This document shows positions 1 through 7,931 of a DNA stretch of 58,012 nt, one piece after another. Where the stretch lies: contig CAMBQP010000007.1 in NCBI GenBank assembly GCA_945869955.1, positions 1 to 58,012 of the forward strand. The letters are read 5' to 3'. Source of the stretch: Schlesneria paludicola DSM 18645 (GTDB lineage Bacteria; Planctomycetota; Planctomycetia; Planctomycetales; Planctomycetaceae). The notes below the pieces were generated by a model. The model worked only from the letters and a program-made list of their open reading frames with translations, ran no database searches and had not been told where the DNA came from. The number at the start of each line of letters is the position of its first letter. The stretch's first letter is position 1. The translations under genes were made by a program, and so were the position numbers.

Positions 1-95
1 GCGCGCGGAAGCTGGGCCGTCGAATTCTTAAACTCGACGGTTTTCGATTCCCCGCCCGCTGCGATCCCCTGCAACTCTGCTACCGCAATTCCCAT
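1..95 (-). CDS. Partial AlbA_2 (Schlafen-type) DNA-binding/ATPase protein, N-terminus only
   Basis: Only the first 31 codons lie in the window; the gene runs off the left edge on the minus strand. The start ATG (95-93) shares a base with the brxC stop (TGATG), so the two are translationally coupled. The visible peptide starts MGIAVAELQGIAAGGESKTV and continues VEFKNSTAQLPR. The pattern GGES-x-x-VEFK-x-ST is the typical opening of the AlbA_2 (divergent AAA_4, Schlafen-like) domain of putative ATP-binding or nucleic-acid-binding proteins. Such genes are known as passengers of defence islands. Placement directly behind brxC suggests it is an accessory member of the BREX operon; that role is inference. 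The rest of the protein cannot be seen. Confidence 0.6.
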   Translation of the reverse strand, partial: MGIAVAELQGIAAGGESKTVEFKNSTAQLPR

Positions 96-3000
96 CACTC
101 GTTACCGTCCTCGCGAATCAGACCGCCAGATCCCTCGGTATTGATGACCAACCGTAATTTACCCACTTCCTTACCCTGCGTCAGCTTTTGTAGAAAACTG
201 TCGAATCGTTCTCGAATCTGATCGATTGTGCAGGGCGCACCTTTGTCGCTCAGTGCTTCGACAAGCTCCGAGGGCTTGATGTTCACGGCGGTCAGCCCCG
301 ACAGCGTTTCCTGCAACCCCTGAATCAGATCGTTGCTCAGGCTTGCTGGCAGGTTTCGGTCCTTTAAAAATGCTTGCACTTGCTTCTTCTGGGCCGCTGG
401 CAACAGGCTGATACTTTGCCTGGCCGTCGGATCCTCCACATTTTCGAGCAGTGTTTTGGTCCAACTTTCCAATATGGTGTCAAGCTGGTTGTCGATCTGC
501 CCCAGCACGACTCCGCCGCCGACACCCTGACCTTCCTCCTGCGGCCGGAAGCTGCAATGCGGACAAATGGGGGATGCGTCCAACTCGTCCTTGACGAGTG
601 TGAAGCAGGTTTTGACCTTGGTCAACCGCCCCTGCAGCTCGGTCAGCGTGGCTTGCGGCAGTAACGATACGCCTTTGGCCAGCTTGTCCAGACTGGCGAG
701 CCGAGGATCCTTCAGCAGTTCTTTTTTCTTGGTGTCCTCATTGACGCCGAGTCGGGCTTTCTTGTGCAGGTTGCAGTAGGCCGTCCGGTAATCGTCCTTC
801 GCTTTCTGGAGCGCCCGATTGATTTTCTGACGGAAATCAGCGGCGTTGCGAGTCGTCGGGTCCATCAGCTTCGCCCGCCAATCGCTGCGAATCGTTTCCA
901 TCTGCGTTCGCCAGGGGTCTTGCGGTGGCAAGACGGCCGCAGCGGTCCCCAGATAGCTGGTCAGCACGGTCAATTCCAACACCAATCCATTCAAGTCTTC
1001 AATCTGCTTGATCAGGTCGAGCGTCGGTTCCTGCCCCTGGATTTCCGCGAGACTCTTGGAAAAATTCCGCAACTTGCCGGGTGTATTGAACGCTTGCAGT
1101 CCTTCCAGAAAACTCTTCAGGCCGTCGAGTTTCTGCCGCGGACTGTCTCGTTCTTCTGCCGGGATCAATTCGCTCCCCCAGCAGGGCAAACCGGCCTGGA
1201 CGTGCTGGGTGACTGTGACGACCCGCTCGGTCAGTTGGTTGGCTTTCGAGCGAAGTTGCTTGATCGCTTCTTCGTGTGTGTTTTCGTTGCGGATCAACCC
1301 TTCGGCCAAACCGAACATCTCGAACAAGGCGACCCATTCGGCCAGCGGCAGCCCCTTGGGCTTTTCGACATGCTTGAACGCCAACAGTTGATCCAGCGGC
1401 GTCTTGACCGCGTCGTTCAGATTGGCAGCGTCGAACTTGTTGCCTGCCACGCTGAGAGTGATATTGCCGCTTTGCACCAGCGCGGCCAGCACAATCAGCA
1501 AGAACTCTGGCTCAAGCTGATAGCGGCTCTCTCGTTCGATATCGTTCTTAAAGGTGATCAGTTCCTTACGATTGACCACTTGTCCTGACGGCTTCGCTGC
1601 CAACGTTTCCAGCACCACTTTGGCGTACCGCGAGAGATGCGGCTTCAACTTTTCGCCATCAAGTAATTCCAAACCGTCGAGCACCGCCGTTGCCAGAGTG
1701 TTCTTCACCCCCCCTGCCAGCCAACGAATCACATCCTCGGTCGGTTGCTTCAAGTTGCTGGTGGTGAGCTCGGCGGTGAACTTGGGGTATTCCGGGTAGC
1801 GATCCTCGAACGAAGCGGCCAGACAGATCGACCCGGTCAGTTCCAAAAGATCTCGAACTGCGGCATCGCCGGTCTTGTGTCCCTTCAGCCATTCGACCAG
1901 TTTCTTCGGGACCCCCTGGTAGACGACCTCGAACGAAGTCAGCATGTTGGTCCGCAGCCATGCCACCAGCGTCTTGAGGAAACCGTCTGCCTTGTCCTCG
2001 TAGACCTTCTTCGTACCGGTACTGGCCGAGGCTCCCATCTCACGCGCCCCTGCATACTTCGCCAGCGCGTCCTCAAAGTTTTTGTCTCGATGTGCGAGCT
2101 TAAAAAAGACTTCGTCCGCAAGTTTCTGGTCCACGAACTGCGGCGGCTCGAAGGGTTGCAGGAAATACAGGTAAAAGTCTCGTGGTGGCTGTGCCGTGGA
2201 TCGCTCGTTCGGTGCACCGAAGAACAGATAACCGAGGCGGGTGATCTTGTGCTCTCGCCAGACAATCTCGTGTTGCCAAATCTTGTAGCCCCGAACATAG
2301 GGGGACTGATCTTCCACGACCACACGGGTCAAGGCATCGAAGTAGTATTGATCCAATTGGGATTGTGAGAGCGTGCTGGCTTTGTCGTCGATCTTGGCGT
2401 CGTAGTCGATCGTCTTCTGGAGATCGAGGTAATACTGATCGTTATCGGTATTGTGCGTGATGAACTGGCCGCTCATCGTCCGCATGATCTGCGTCAGGCA
2501 CAATTCCACGGTAGTTCGCAGAAAATCGCTGGTCATCTCGGGGATCGTGGCGAACAGACATAGGCCGTTTTGAAGTTCCTCGGCGGTCGGTCCGATCTTC
2601 GCTCGGATGTCGTCTGTGGCGAGGCGTTTGACTGACAGGCCGTGAACGATCCGCAAGGCCATCGGTTTGAGATTGGGGCGGGTGAAGGCATTTTGGATTT
2701 GCCCTTCGACCACTTTACTGACGTCGATCACTTCCCGGATTTCGGGAACCGACCGCTGCACGGCGTTGGCTTGCAGGAATTCCCAATATGAGTCGTAACT
2801 GACCAGACCGGGCTGGTCCGTCGGGACGTCGGTGTGATAGCAGCGTTTGATTTCGGCACTGAGGGTCTTGAGCACTTCTCGCTTTTCCGCGATCGAGATT
2901 GCCTCGAAGACTTCCAGGTACGTCGGATGAACGGGGAATAGCCGGACGAATTCTTCGAGACGTTCTGCCATGCCGCCATAGAGGGGTGTGAACTGCTGCA

Positions 3001-3820
3001 GATGTTCACGAATTTTCGCTCGTTGCTCATTCGTCTTGGAAAGAAGTCTCTCGGAGACAACGAAGGCCACGTCCTGACGAACAATACGTGCCTGCTCGAA
3101 GCGGTCTTTGACCCGGCGCAGGCTTTCCGCGATGAACTGGAACTTCGGGTTGTCAAACAGGCTTTCCTGCAAGCCTGCGATCAGGCGAAAACGGATGAGC
3201 TTGCAGACTTCACCCATCTCTCGCAGGAATCCCAGGTCGAGAATGATCGCCTGGTTGTCGCGTGATCGAAGGTAATCAAGGAGTTCGTCCACGACGAGCA
3301 GCAACCCGTGATCGGGGTACTTTTCGTTGAACTGCGCCATCATGTTCGACAGGTCGTCTTTGTTACTATCCACCTGTTCTTCAGCGGGGAACGTGAACGA
3401 TAAACCTGCTTGCGACATAAAGTCTTCGAGTTTGCCGCAGATGATGTTGCGCAGACTCTTTTTGGTGGAGGGGAGTTCCAGTCGAACGACCTTGAATTTT
3501 CCGGAGATCCGCTTCGCCGACTTTGCCACTTCGTCGTGCTTGACGATCTTCGCCATCTCAGGATGTTCGGCCAGCCCGGAAATGAGCGACATCAAGTGAC
3601 TTTTCCCGGTGCCATAATTGCCGACGATGAGCACACCCTTGTTGTCGGCGGGGGTCTCGAATTGCAAATTCGGGATCACGATGTCGCACAACTGGTCAGC
3701 CATCCCCTGCGAGATGACAAAGGTCTGAACGAGTTGACGAAGGGCGTCGGCCGAGTTGGCCTGCTCAAGCTGGATGACCGATTCGATGGGCTCGAACTGA
3801 ACCAGATCGCTGTATTTCAT
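95..3820 (-). CDS. brxC: BREX-3 P-loop protein BrxC (PglY/DUF6079-type), 1241 aa
   Basis: Large cytoplasmic P-loop ATPase of the BREX phage-exclusion system, in which BrxC/PglY works with a methyltransferase and PglZ to block phage replication. Seen: an N-terminal Walker A, GNYGTGKS at residues 67-74, preceded by the beta-strand GVLIV. A Walker-B-like LLLVVDELLDYL follows near residues 173-184, then a long helical body, and a CPHC pair near residue 1110 that may belong to a zinc site. Length (1241 aa) suits BrxC proteins (about 1100-1250). It starts 16 bases after the brxF stop and overlaps the next gene by one base, so all three are one operon. The Shine-Dalgarno sequence is weak. The rest of a type 3 locus (methyltransferase PglXI, helicase BrxHII, PglZ, BrxA) would lie left of the window. 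Family call from the BrxF neighbour and sequence pattern; the DUF number is less certain. Confidence 0.85.
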   Translation of the reverse strand: MKYSDLVQFEPIESVIQLEQANSADALRQLVQTFVISQGMADQLCDIVIPNLQFETPADNKGVLIVGNYGTGKSHLMSLISGLAEHPEMAKIVKHDEVAKSAKRISGKFKVVRLELPSTKKSLRNIICGKLEDFMSQAGLSFTFPAEEQVDSNKDDLSNMMAQFNEKYPDHGLLLVVDELLDYLRSRDNQAIILDLGFLREMGEVCKLIRFRLIAGLQESLFDNPKFQFIAESLRRVKDRFEQARIVRQDVAFVVSERLLSKTNEQRAKIREHLQQFTPLYGGMAERLEEFVRLFPVHPTYLEVFEAISIAEKREVLKTLSAEIKRCYHTDVPTDQPGLVSYDSYWEFLQANAVQRSVPEIREVIDVSKVVEGQIQNAFTRPNLKPMALRIVHGLSVKRLATDDIRAKIGPTAEELQNGLCLFATIPEMTSDFLRTTVELCLTQIMRTMSGQFITHNTDNDQYYLDLQKTIDYDAKIDDKASTLSQSQLDQYYFDALTRVVVEDQSPYVRGYKIWQHEIVWREHKITRLGYLFFGAPNERSTAQPPRDFYLYFLQPFEPPQFVDQKLADEVFFKLAHRDKNFEDALAKYAGAREMGASASTGTKKVYEDKADGFLKTLVAWLRTNMLTSFEVVYQGVPKKLVEWLKGHKTGDAAVRDLLELTGSICLAASFEDRYPEYPKFTAELTTSNLKQPTEDVIRWLAGGVKNTLATAVLDGLELLDGEKLKPHLSRYAKVVLETLAAKPSGQVVNRKELITFKNDIERESRYQLEPEFLLIVLAALVQSGNITLSVAGNKFDAANLNDAVKTPLDQLLAFKHVEKPKGLPLAEWVALFEMFGLAEGLIRNENTHEEAIKQLRSKANQLTERVVTVTQHVQAGLPCWGSELIPAEERDSPRQKLDGLKSFLEGLQAFNTPGKLRNFSKSLAEIQGQEPTLDLIKQIEDLNGLVLELTVLTSYLGTAAAVLPPQDPWRTQMETIRSDWRAKLMDPTTRNAADFRQKINRALQKAKDDYRTAYCNLHKKARLGVNEDTKKKELLKDPRLASLDKLAKGVSLLPQATLTELQGRLTKVKTCFTLVKDELDASPICPHCSFRPQEEGQGVGGGVVLGQIDNQLDTILESWTKTLLENVEDPTARQSISLLPAAQKKQVQAFLKDRNLPASLSNDLIQGLQETLSGLTAVNIKPSELVEALSDKGAPCTIDQIRERFDSFLQKLTQGKEVGKLRLVINTEGSGGLIREDGNE

Positions 3821-3836
3821 GGCGAGGGAATCTCTT

Positions 3837-4316
3837 TCAATGGTTGACGCTTTTACCGACCGTGACGACGACCGCTTCCGGCTGTTTGAACTGCAGGAAT
3901 TCGGGATGACCGGGTTCCGCGTAGATTAATGTCTCACCCTCAAAGCTGCCGTTCCACGAGGCGACGATGGTACGATTGCGGCTTAGCACCTGCAGCACCC
4001 GAAGTGGATGAAGTTCCAAAGCGGTGTCGAACAGAATTTCAAGGTTGTCCAGCAGGACCACGTCGCCGGGTGCTGCGGCGATCACTTCCCTGAGTAAATG
4101 CTCAACCTGCCTGGATCGTTGCGAGCGCGTCAATTCGAGCAGCTTCTTGCTCAATTCGAGGTTCACGTTGACGATTTGGCCATCGAGTATCTTGGCGACG
4201 GCCTGCAGGGTGGTCGTCTTTCGAGACGCAGGGGGGCCGACCAGGATGACGAGCCGGTAATACTGGCTCGTGACCTGTTGTAGAGCGTGCTGAAGCTGGG
4301 CGACCGTCGCTGTCAT
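3837..4316 (-). CDS. brxF: BREX-3 P-loop protein BrxF, 159 aa
   Basis: BrxF is the small P-loop protein diagnostic of type 3 BREX loci, where it precedes brxC exactly as here. Seen: a P-loop-like LVILVGPPASRKTTTL near residues 22-37, a Walker-B-like DVVLLDNLEILFD near residue 80, then LSRNRTIVASWNG and IYAEPGHPEF, both typical of the family. I chose the ATG at 4316 (MTATVAQL), which gives the usual family length. ATGs at 4343 and 4373 would add 9 or 19 basic residues that look like untranslated leader. No candidate start has a strong Shine-Dalgarno. Oddity: the P-loop reads GPPASRKT, with arginine where GxxxxGKT has the second glycine. It is the first gene of the operon, so the promoter should lie in the next few hundred bases upstream. 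Confidence 0.85.
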   Translation of the reverse strand: MTATVAQLQHALQQVTSQYYRLVILVGPPASRKTTTLQAVAKILDGQIVNVNLELSKKLLELTRSQRSRQVEHLLREVIAAAPGDVVLLDNLEILFDTALELHPLRVLQVLSRNRTIVASWNGSFEGETLIYAEPGHPEFLQFKQPEAVVVTVGKSVNH

Positions 4317-4733
4317 AAATCCAGAAATTTTGTTAAGACGCATTAAATTCGATCGCCTGCGCCGGATTTGCACGAATACGGTGGTGGACGCGAACGGTTA
4401 TTTTTCAAACAGTATCGTGATCGGGTCGTAACATCCATCCAGTACGGAAGGGGTCAGTTGGAGAGTCATGGATGGCCGGTACGACGGTTCCCAGTGAATA
4501 CCGCAGGAAGAGGAAATTCTGCGTGTTTGTCGGGAAATTTTCCAGCAGGTCATGACCATCTGATGTCAGGGCTTGATTTTTTTTATTTAGAGATAACATT
4601 TTTTATTTTGGATAACTCTCGTAGTGGTACAGCTTTGGATTCTTCGGAAAAGCAGTGGTCTTCGTCGTTTGCGGCGACGCGAGATCGTCAAGCGGGGGTC
4701 GTCGAGTTTGTGGTGGCGGGGAAAGATTCGTGT

Positions 4734-4763
4734 GACGGGTTGTCCCAAGGCGGACAACCCGTC
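4734..4763. repeat. Perfect 12-bp inverted repeat (hairpin)
   Basis: GACGGGTTGTCC and GGACAACCCGTC are separated by six bases (CAAGGC). The stem extends by about five more bases with one mismatch. There is no T-run on either strand, so it is not a standard terminator. It may be a REP-like element or an RNA-stability hairpin. Confidence 0.6.
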
Positions 4764-5230
4764 GCACGAAGTTTAAGAAAAAATCTGTCGTGGGTCGGTG
4801 GTAGTAGCTGCCAGTCGTGGCTTCCACCGACACGTGGTCGATGGAGAGCGAATTTGCGATCGATATCAACCTACGTTCGAAGAGGTCGGCTGAACACCGA
4901 CCCGCCTGCGCCTGTGGCTACGGGTCAAACGGTGAAGGCTTGTACCACAGGGTGTAACCGCAGGGTTTCACTGCATGGTTTCACCGCGCCTCGAAGAGCA
5001 GCCCGTCGATCGGTGCTGATGATACACCCGAGGTGTCATCGCGCGTGGTGTCATTGCCGAGTGTGGGACCGAGTGCTTGATTCGTGGTATTCAGGCGGGG
5101 TGGCACGGCTTCGGAGTCCGCAGAAAAGCAGTGCGCTTTGTCTATCTCGTTCGTTCCAGCGACGCTATTTCGGCAGTCCGGCTTTTGCTCAGTGGTGACT
5201 ATCGATGTCACGGAGGGAATTGGCGTGTGT

Positions 5231-5272
5231 CCCCTCGCCCCGGTACTCCGGGGAGAGGGTTAGGGTGAGGGG
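5231..5272. repeat. C-rich hairpin repeat, copy 1
   Basis: This G+C-rich element contains the stem CCCTCgCCCCGG / CCGGGGaGAGGG around TACT and ends in TTAGGGTGAGGGG. A near-identical copy lies in inverted orientation at 5387-5429. A run of T follows (from 5275), so this copy could also end transcription on the plus strand. Repeats of this look are dispersed in many planctomycete genomes (from memory; not tested here). Confidence 0.7.
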
Positions 5273-5386
5273 TCTTTTTTTCGCTACCGTTCAACGTAAA
5301 CATCTGGTCGAATTCTTGGTGATTCACCAGAAAATGAATGGCGAAATGATCGCTAACTACCGCGGGTGATTTTGACGTTCGAAGAG

Positions 5387-5429
5387 CCCCTCACCCAGTT
5401 CCCTCTCCCCGGAGTACCGGGGCGAGGGA
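5387..5429. repeat. C-rich hairpin repeat, copy 2 (inverted)
   Basis: Inverted copy of the 5231-5272 element. The core CTCTCCCCGGAGTACCGGGG matches the reverse complement of copy 1; only the linker (CAGTT instead of TAAC) differs. The two copies could pair over about 110 bases of intervening sequence. Confidence 0.7.
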
Positions 5430-5469
5430 ACTGGTACCGCGAACGCACCCAGTCCCCTTTCCGCCACCT

Positions 5470-5535
5470 GTCGAATTTTTCTCGCAAATCCGTTGCTGAG
5501 ATTTCGATGACTTTTCCGTGGATGTCCGGTATCAT
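5470..5535 (-). pseudogene. Possible antitoxin-like gene start, cut off by a repeat
   Basis: From the ATG at 5535 the minus strand reads MIPDIHGKVIEISATDLREK, then runs into the same CGACAGGTGG...GAAAGGGGAC sequence that borders the hairpin at 5635-5684. The stretch ISATDLREKF resembles the start of Phd/YefM-type antitoxins (ISA-x-E-x-R-x-x-F). Beyond the repeat the frame is repeat-derived. There is no good Shine-Dalgarno. The call is tentative: it could be chance, or the remnant of a gene truncated by repeat insertion. Confidence 0.25.
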
Positions 5536-5560
5536 GGCCGCATGAGGAGTACTGAACCGT

Positions 5561-5637
5561 ATGAACGACAGCATCAACTTTTCCGCCGATATCGAAACCA
5601 ACTTGCGTCGCAGGGCGGCTGCCGTCGGTACGGATGG
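5561..5637 (+). pseudogene. Possible RHH-antitoxin-like gene start, cut off by a hairpin repeat
   Basis: From the ATG at 5561 the plus strand reads MNDSINFSADIETNLRRRAA followed by AVGTD, and then enters the hairpin repeat at 5635. The pattern (short beta-strand, then S-x-x-I-E-x-x-L-R-R-x-A-A-x-x-G-x-D) is that of small CopG/RHH-type antitoxins. GAGGAG lies 11 bases upstream, which is a little far. The downstream frame is repeat sequence until a stop near 5719. I read it as a remnant interrupted by the repeat, with low confidence. Confidence 0.3.
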
Positions 5638-5684
5638 AAGAAAGGGGACAGGCACCGAGTACGGAGCCAGTCCCCTTTCTTCCA
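5635..5684. repeat. REP-like hairpin with 15-bp perfect arms
   Basis: TGGAAGAAAGGGGAC (5635-5649) pairs perfectly with GTCCCCTTTCTTCCA (5670-5684). The loop AGGCACC...GGAGCCA can form a further small stem. Partial relatives occur at 5448-5475 (AGTCCCCTTTCCGCCACCTG) and 49544-49622. This is the look of REP elements mobilised by REP-associated tyrosine transposases; no such transposase is in the window. Confidence 0.75.
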
Positions 5685-5715
5685 CCTGTCGCGAGACCAT
5701 CGGATCGGGTTCCGG

Positions 5716-7071
5716 CTAGTCCTTCAGACTTGCCGAGTCGGTCTGGGGAGCGAATAAGATGATGATCATACCGGCGGCGTAAATCATTCCCGTCCACAAT
5801 CCAATGCGGGAATAGTCGCCGCCAAACAATTTCATCAGACCCCCTGTCCCCAACGCCACAACCGCCGCAACGGTGCGACCCGTGTTGAAGGAGATTCCCG
5901 TCCCGGTTGCACGAACATGCGTGGGAAATAGTTCCGGCAGATACAGCGGCAACCAGCCGAAGTAGATGGTGCCGACCAGACCGAATCCAAACGCACTCCA
6001 CAAAAACCACGGATGGAGCGGATTGAGCCAGCCGAAAATCCAGGTGCTGGCACCGAGCGTCAGCAGACTAATCAGAAAGTAGGTCGTTCTGCGTCCCAGC
6101 AGCGTGGCCAGCAGACCCCCCAACAGGCTGCCAAAAACCGCGCCACCCGATCTCGAAATCATCGTCCGCGCCTTCGATCGCGGGTCCCCCTTGGGACGGG
6201 GGGCCGCTTCACCCGATGAGACGGCAGCGGATTTTGGAGCGACCTCATGCTGCTGTTGTGATTGCACCTGATCAGTCCAGGGGACGATCCATTGTGCATT
6301 GGCCGCAGTTCCAATCACGGGGACCGCTCCGAGTAAAATCCCGATCAGAATCCGCTTGCGCAGAGGAGAACTGAAGAGTTCCCGAACGGGTCCGATGGAA
6401 TCCGCCGTACGCTTCGAGCGAGTCGCCTTCCAACGTAACGATTCAGGAACACTTGTGAGACAGAAAATTCCCACCACGGCGGGTGCCGCCCCGGCCAAAA
6501 ATGTCCATCGCCAGGACGAGGCCGTAATGTCGAATCCTAAACCCAACAGCCCCATCAGCACCTGACCAATGTTGGCCGCAGTCCCCAACAGGCCTGCAAG
6601 AAACGGCCGGGATGCGCCGGGCCATGCTTCGGCCACCAGGGCGACCGTATTCGGCCATGCACCGCCGACTCCCTGACACGCGAGAAATCGGAGAACCAAA
6701 AGTTCCATCGGTGAAGTGGCAAAATAGCAGGCCCCCGTAAAGAACGAGTAGCACAGCACGCTAAGGCCCAGGGACCGCGTTCTTCCAAATCGGTCTCCCA
6801 AAATTCCGAAGATCCAACCCCCCGAGGCCGCACCCAACAGAAATGCCGCCTGATACCAGGCAAACCATTGGGCAACCAGTTGTTCATCGATCACCGGAGC
6901 CGCTCCGTTCGACGACGGCGATGCCAGCAAGCTGATCATGGCTGGACGATGAATCAACACAAACAAGGCAATTTGCAGACCCGCGAACATCCATCCCAGG
7001 AACGCGACGATGAGCACCGTCGATTTCTGCCATGTGGATAATTCTGGCGAGGGCTCGGCGGGATGACTCAT
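5716..7071 (-). CDS. MFS transporter, 451 aa
   Basis: Integral membrane major-facilitator transporter. Seen: about a dozen hydrophobic segments, starting near residue 18 (VLIVAFLGWMFAGLQIALFV). The signature GxLGDRFGRTRS sits in the loop after TM2 (GILGDRFGRTRS, about residues 88-99), and a matching second-half loop reads LLGRRTTYFLIS. A hydrophilic central loop (about residues 255-305) separates the halves. The PELFPTHVRATGTG motif near residue 385 is typical of sialate/aromatic-acid and sugar-acid symporters. It is the last gene of a four-gene operon, and its ATG overlaps the upstream dehydrogenase stop by four bases. By context it imports the substrate that the three enzymes degrade; the substrate cannot be told from sequence. 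Confidence 0.9.
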   Translation of the reverse strand: MSHPAEPSPELSTWQKSTVLIVAFLGWMFAGLQIALFVLIHRPAMISLLASPSSNGAAPVIDEQLVAQWFAWYQAAFLLGAASGGWIFGILGDRFGRTRSLGLSVLCYSFFTGACYFATSPMELLVLRFLACQGVGGAWPNTVALVAEAWPGASRPFLAGLLGTAANIGQVLMGLLGLGFDITASSWRWTFLAGAAPAVVGIFCLTSVPESLRWKATRSKRTADSIGPVRELFSSPLRKRILIGILLGAVPVIGTAANAQWIVPWTDQVQSQQQHEVAPKSAAVSSGEAAPRPKGDPRSKARTMISRSGGAVFGSLLGGLLATLLGRRTTYFLISLLTLGASTWIFGWLNPLHPWFLWSAFGFGLVGTIYFGWLPLYLPELFPTHVRATGTGISFNTGRTVAAVVALGTGGLMKLFGGDYSRIGLWTGMIYAAGMIIILFAPQTDSASLKD

Positions 7072-7931
7072 GTTGTTCGCCTGACGTACGCGTTAATCAC
7101 GGCACTATTGTCGAGTTCACCAAAACCCAACCTCTCTGCTCGTTCCAAAATTTCGGCGTGCGTCTGCGCGAGGGGCAGATCCAAACCGGCGGACGACGCA
7201 GCCGCCAACATCAGACGAATATCCTTCAAATGCTGAGAGAGTTTCGCCTGAACGGTGAAGTCACGTTTGAGCATCTTTTGGCCCTTGATATCCATCGCTT
7301 TGGAATACGCGGGACTTGCTTGAAGGACCTCCAATGCCGCAGCAGGGAGTACACCGATAGCATCGGCAAACGCCAAGCCCTCCGCCAAAGCGGCTCGATT
7401 CAAACCCAGAACCAGATTCGTCACCAGCTTCATTTTCGAAGCACTGCCACATTCGCCGACATGGAAGACATTCTTGCCCAGAATGGGCCACAAATCCTGA
7501 CAGGCGTGGAAGGCATGGGGTGTCCCCCCCACCATCACTGTCGCTTCGCCGCGACGTGTTTGTTCGCTCGATCCCGAAATCGGAGCATCAATATAGGTCA
7601 CCCCCAGTTCCCCGAGTCGTTGACCCATGGCGATCATCGCGGCAGGTTCGCCGGTGGTCGTATCGACCAGCGTTTGTTCGAATCGCAGTCCAGACTGCAT
7701 TTGTTCGATGACTTGGGCCACAATGTCGCTGGAATACAAACTGATAATCACGCGACGACAATCCTGGATCGGATTGTCGCTCCAGTGAGCCCCCCGTTTC
7801 AGGAAGGGCTCCGCTTTTTCGCGGGTGCGATTCCACACGGTCACCTCGTAACCATGTTCTAACAGTCGTTCGGTGATGGCGGTTCCCATCAGCCCCAAGC
7901 CGATGACCCCCACGGCCTTGTCATCGCTCAT
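7068..7931 (-). CDS. NAD(P)-dependent beta-hydroxyacid dehydrogenase family protein, 287 aa
   Basis: Soluble oxidoreductase of the 3-hydroxyisobutyrate / 2-hydroxy-3-oxopropionate (tartronate semialdehyde) reductase family. Seen: an N-terminal Rossmann dinucleotide site [12 protein letters not shown] (about residues 8-19), the substrate loop [16 protein letters not shown], and the catalytic-lysine motif [14 protein letters not shown]. Length is normal for the family (about 290). I chose the ATG at 7931, two codons inside an alternative GTG at 7937, because GGAAGGG is then well spaced. The gene overlaps the upstream OYE-type gene by 11 bases and the MFS gene by 4. It probably interconverts a beta-hydroxyacid and its aldehyde in the catabolic route this operon encodes; the actual substrate is unknown. 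Confidence 0.85.
   Translation of the reverse strand: MSDDKAVGVIGLGLMGTAITERLLEHGYEVTVWNRTREKAEPFLKRGAHWSDNPIQDCRRVIISLYSSDIVAQVIEQMQSGLRFEQTLVDTTTGEPAAMIAMGQRLGELGVTYIDAPISGSSEQTRRGEATVMVGGTPHAFHACQDLWPILGKNVFHVGECGSASKMKLVTNLVLGLNRAALAEGLAFADAIGVLPAAALEVLQASPAYSKAMDIKGQKMLKRDFTVQAKLSQHLKDIRLMLAAASSAGLDLPLAQTHAEILERAERLGFGELDNSAVINAYVRRTT

Larger units (their letters stand above)
4317..5715. other. Gene-poor repeat-rich spacer between brxF and the MFS operon
   Basis: About 1.4 kb with no convincing complete gene. It holds several hairpin repeats (listed separately), two possible gene remnants near 5470-5635, and a degenerate pair of segments around 4613-4680 and 5085-5165 that share the core GAAAAGCAGTG followed by C/T-rich sequence ending in GCGACGC. 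The BREX promoter should lie at its left end, but I see no clear -35/-10 pair. The long open frame at 4368-5198 (plus) has the amino-acid make-up of noncoding DNA and was not called. Confidence 0.6.

Noticed and set aside
764..1588. 274-codon plus-strand frame inside brxC
   Set aside because: Antisense shadow of brxC; no domain pattern.
4368..5198. Long plus-strand open frame (276 codons) in the BREX upstream spacer
   Set aside because: Composition (many Arg, Ser, Cys, no domain pattern), no Shine-Dalgarno, and overlaps repeat elements; a by-product of GC-rich DNA.
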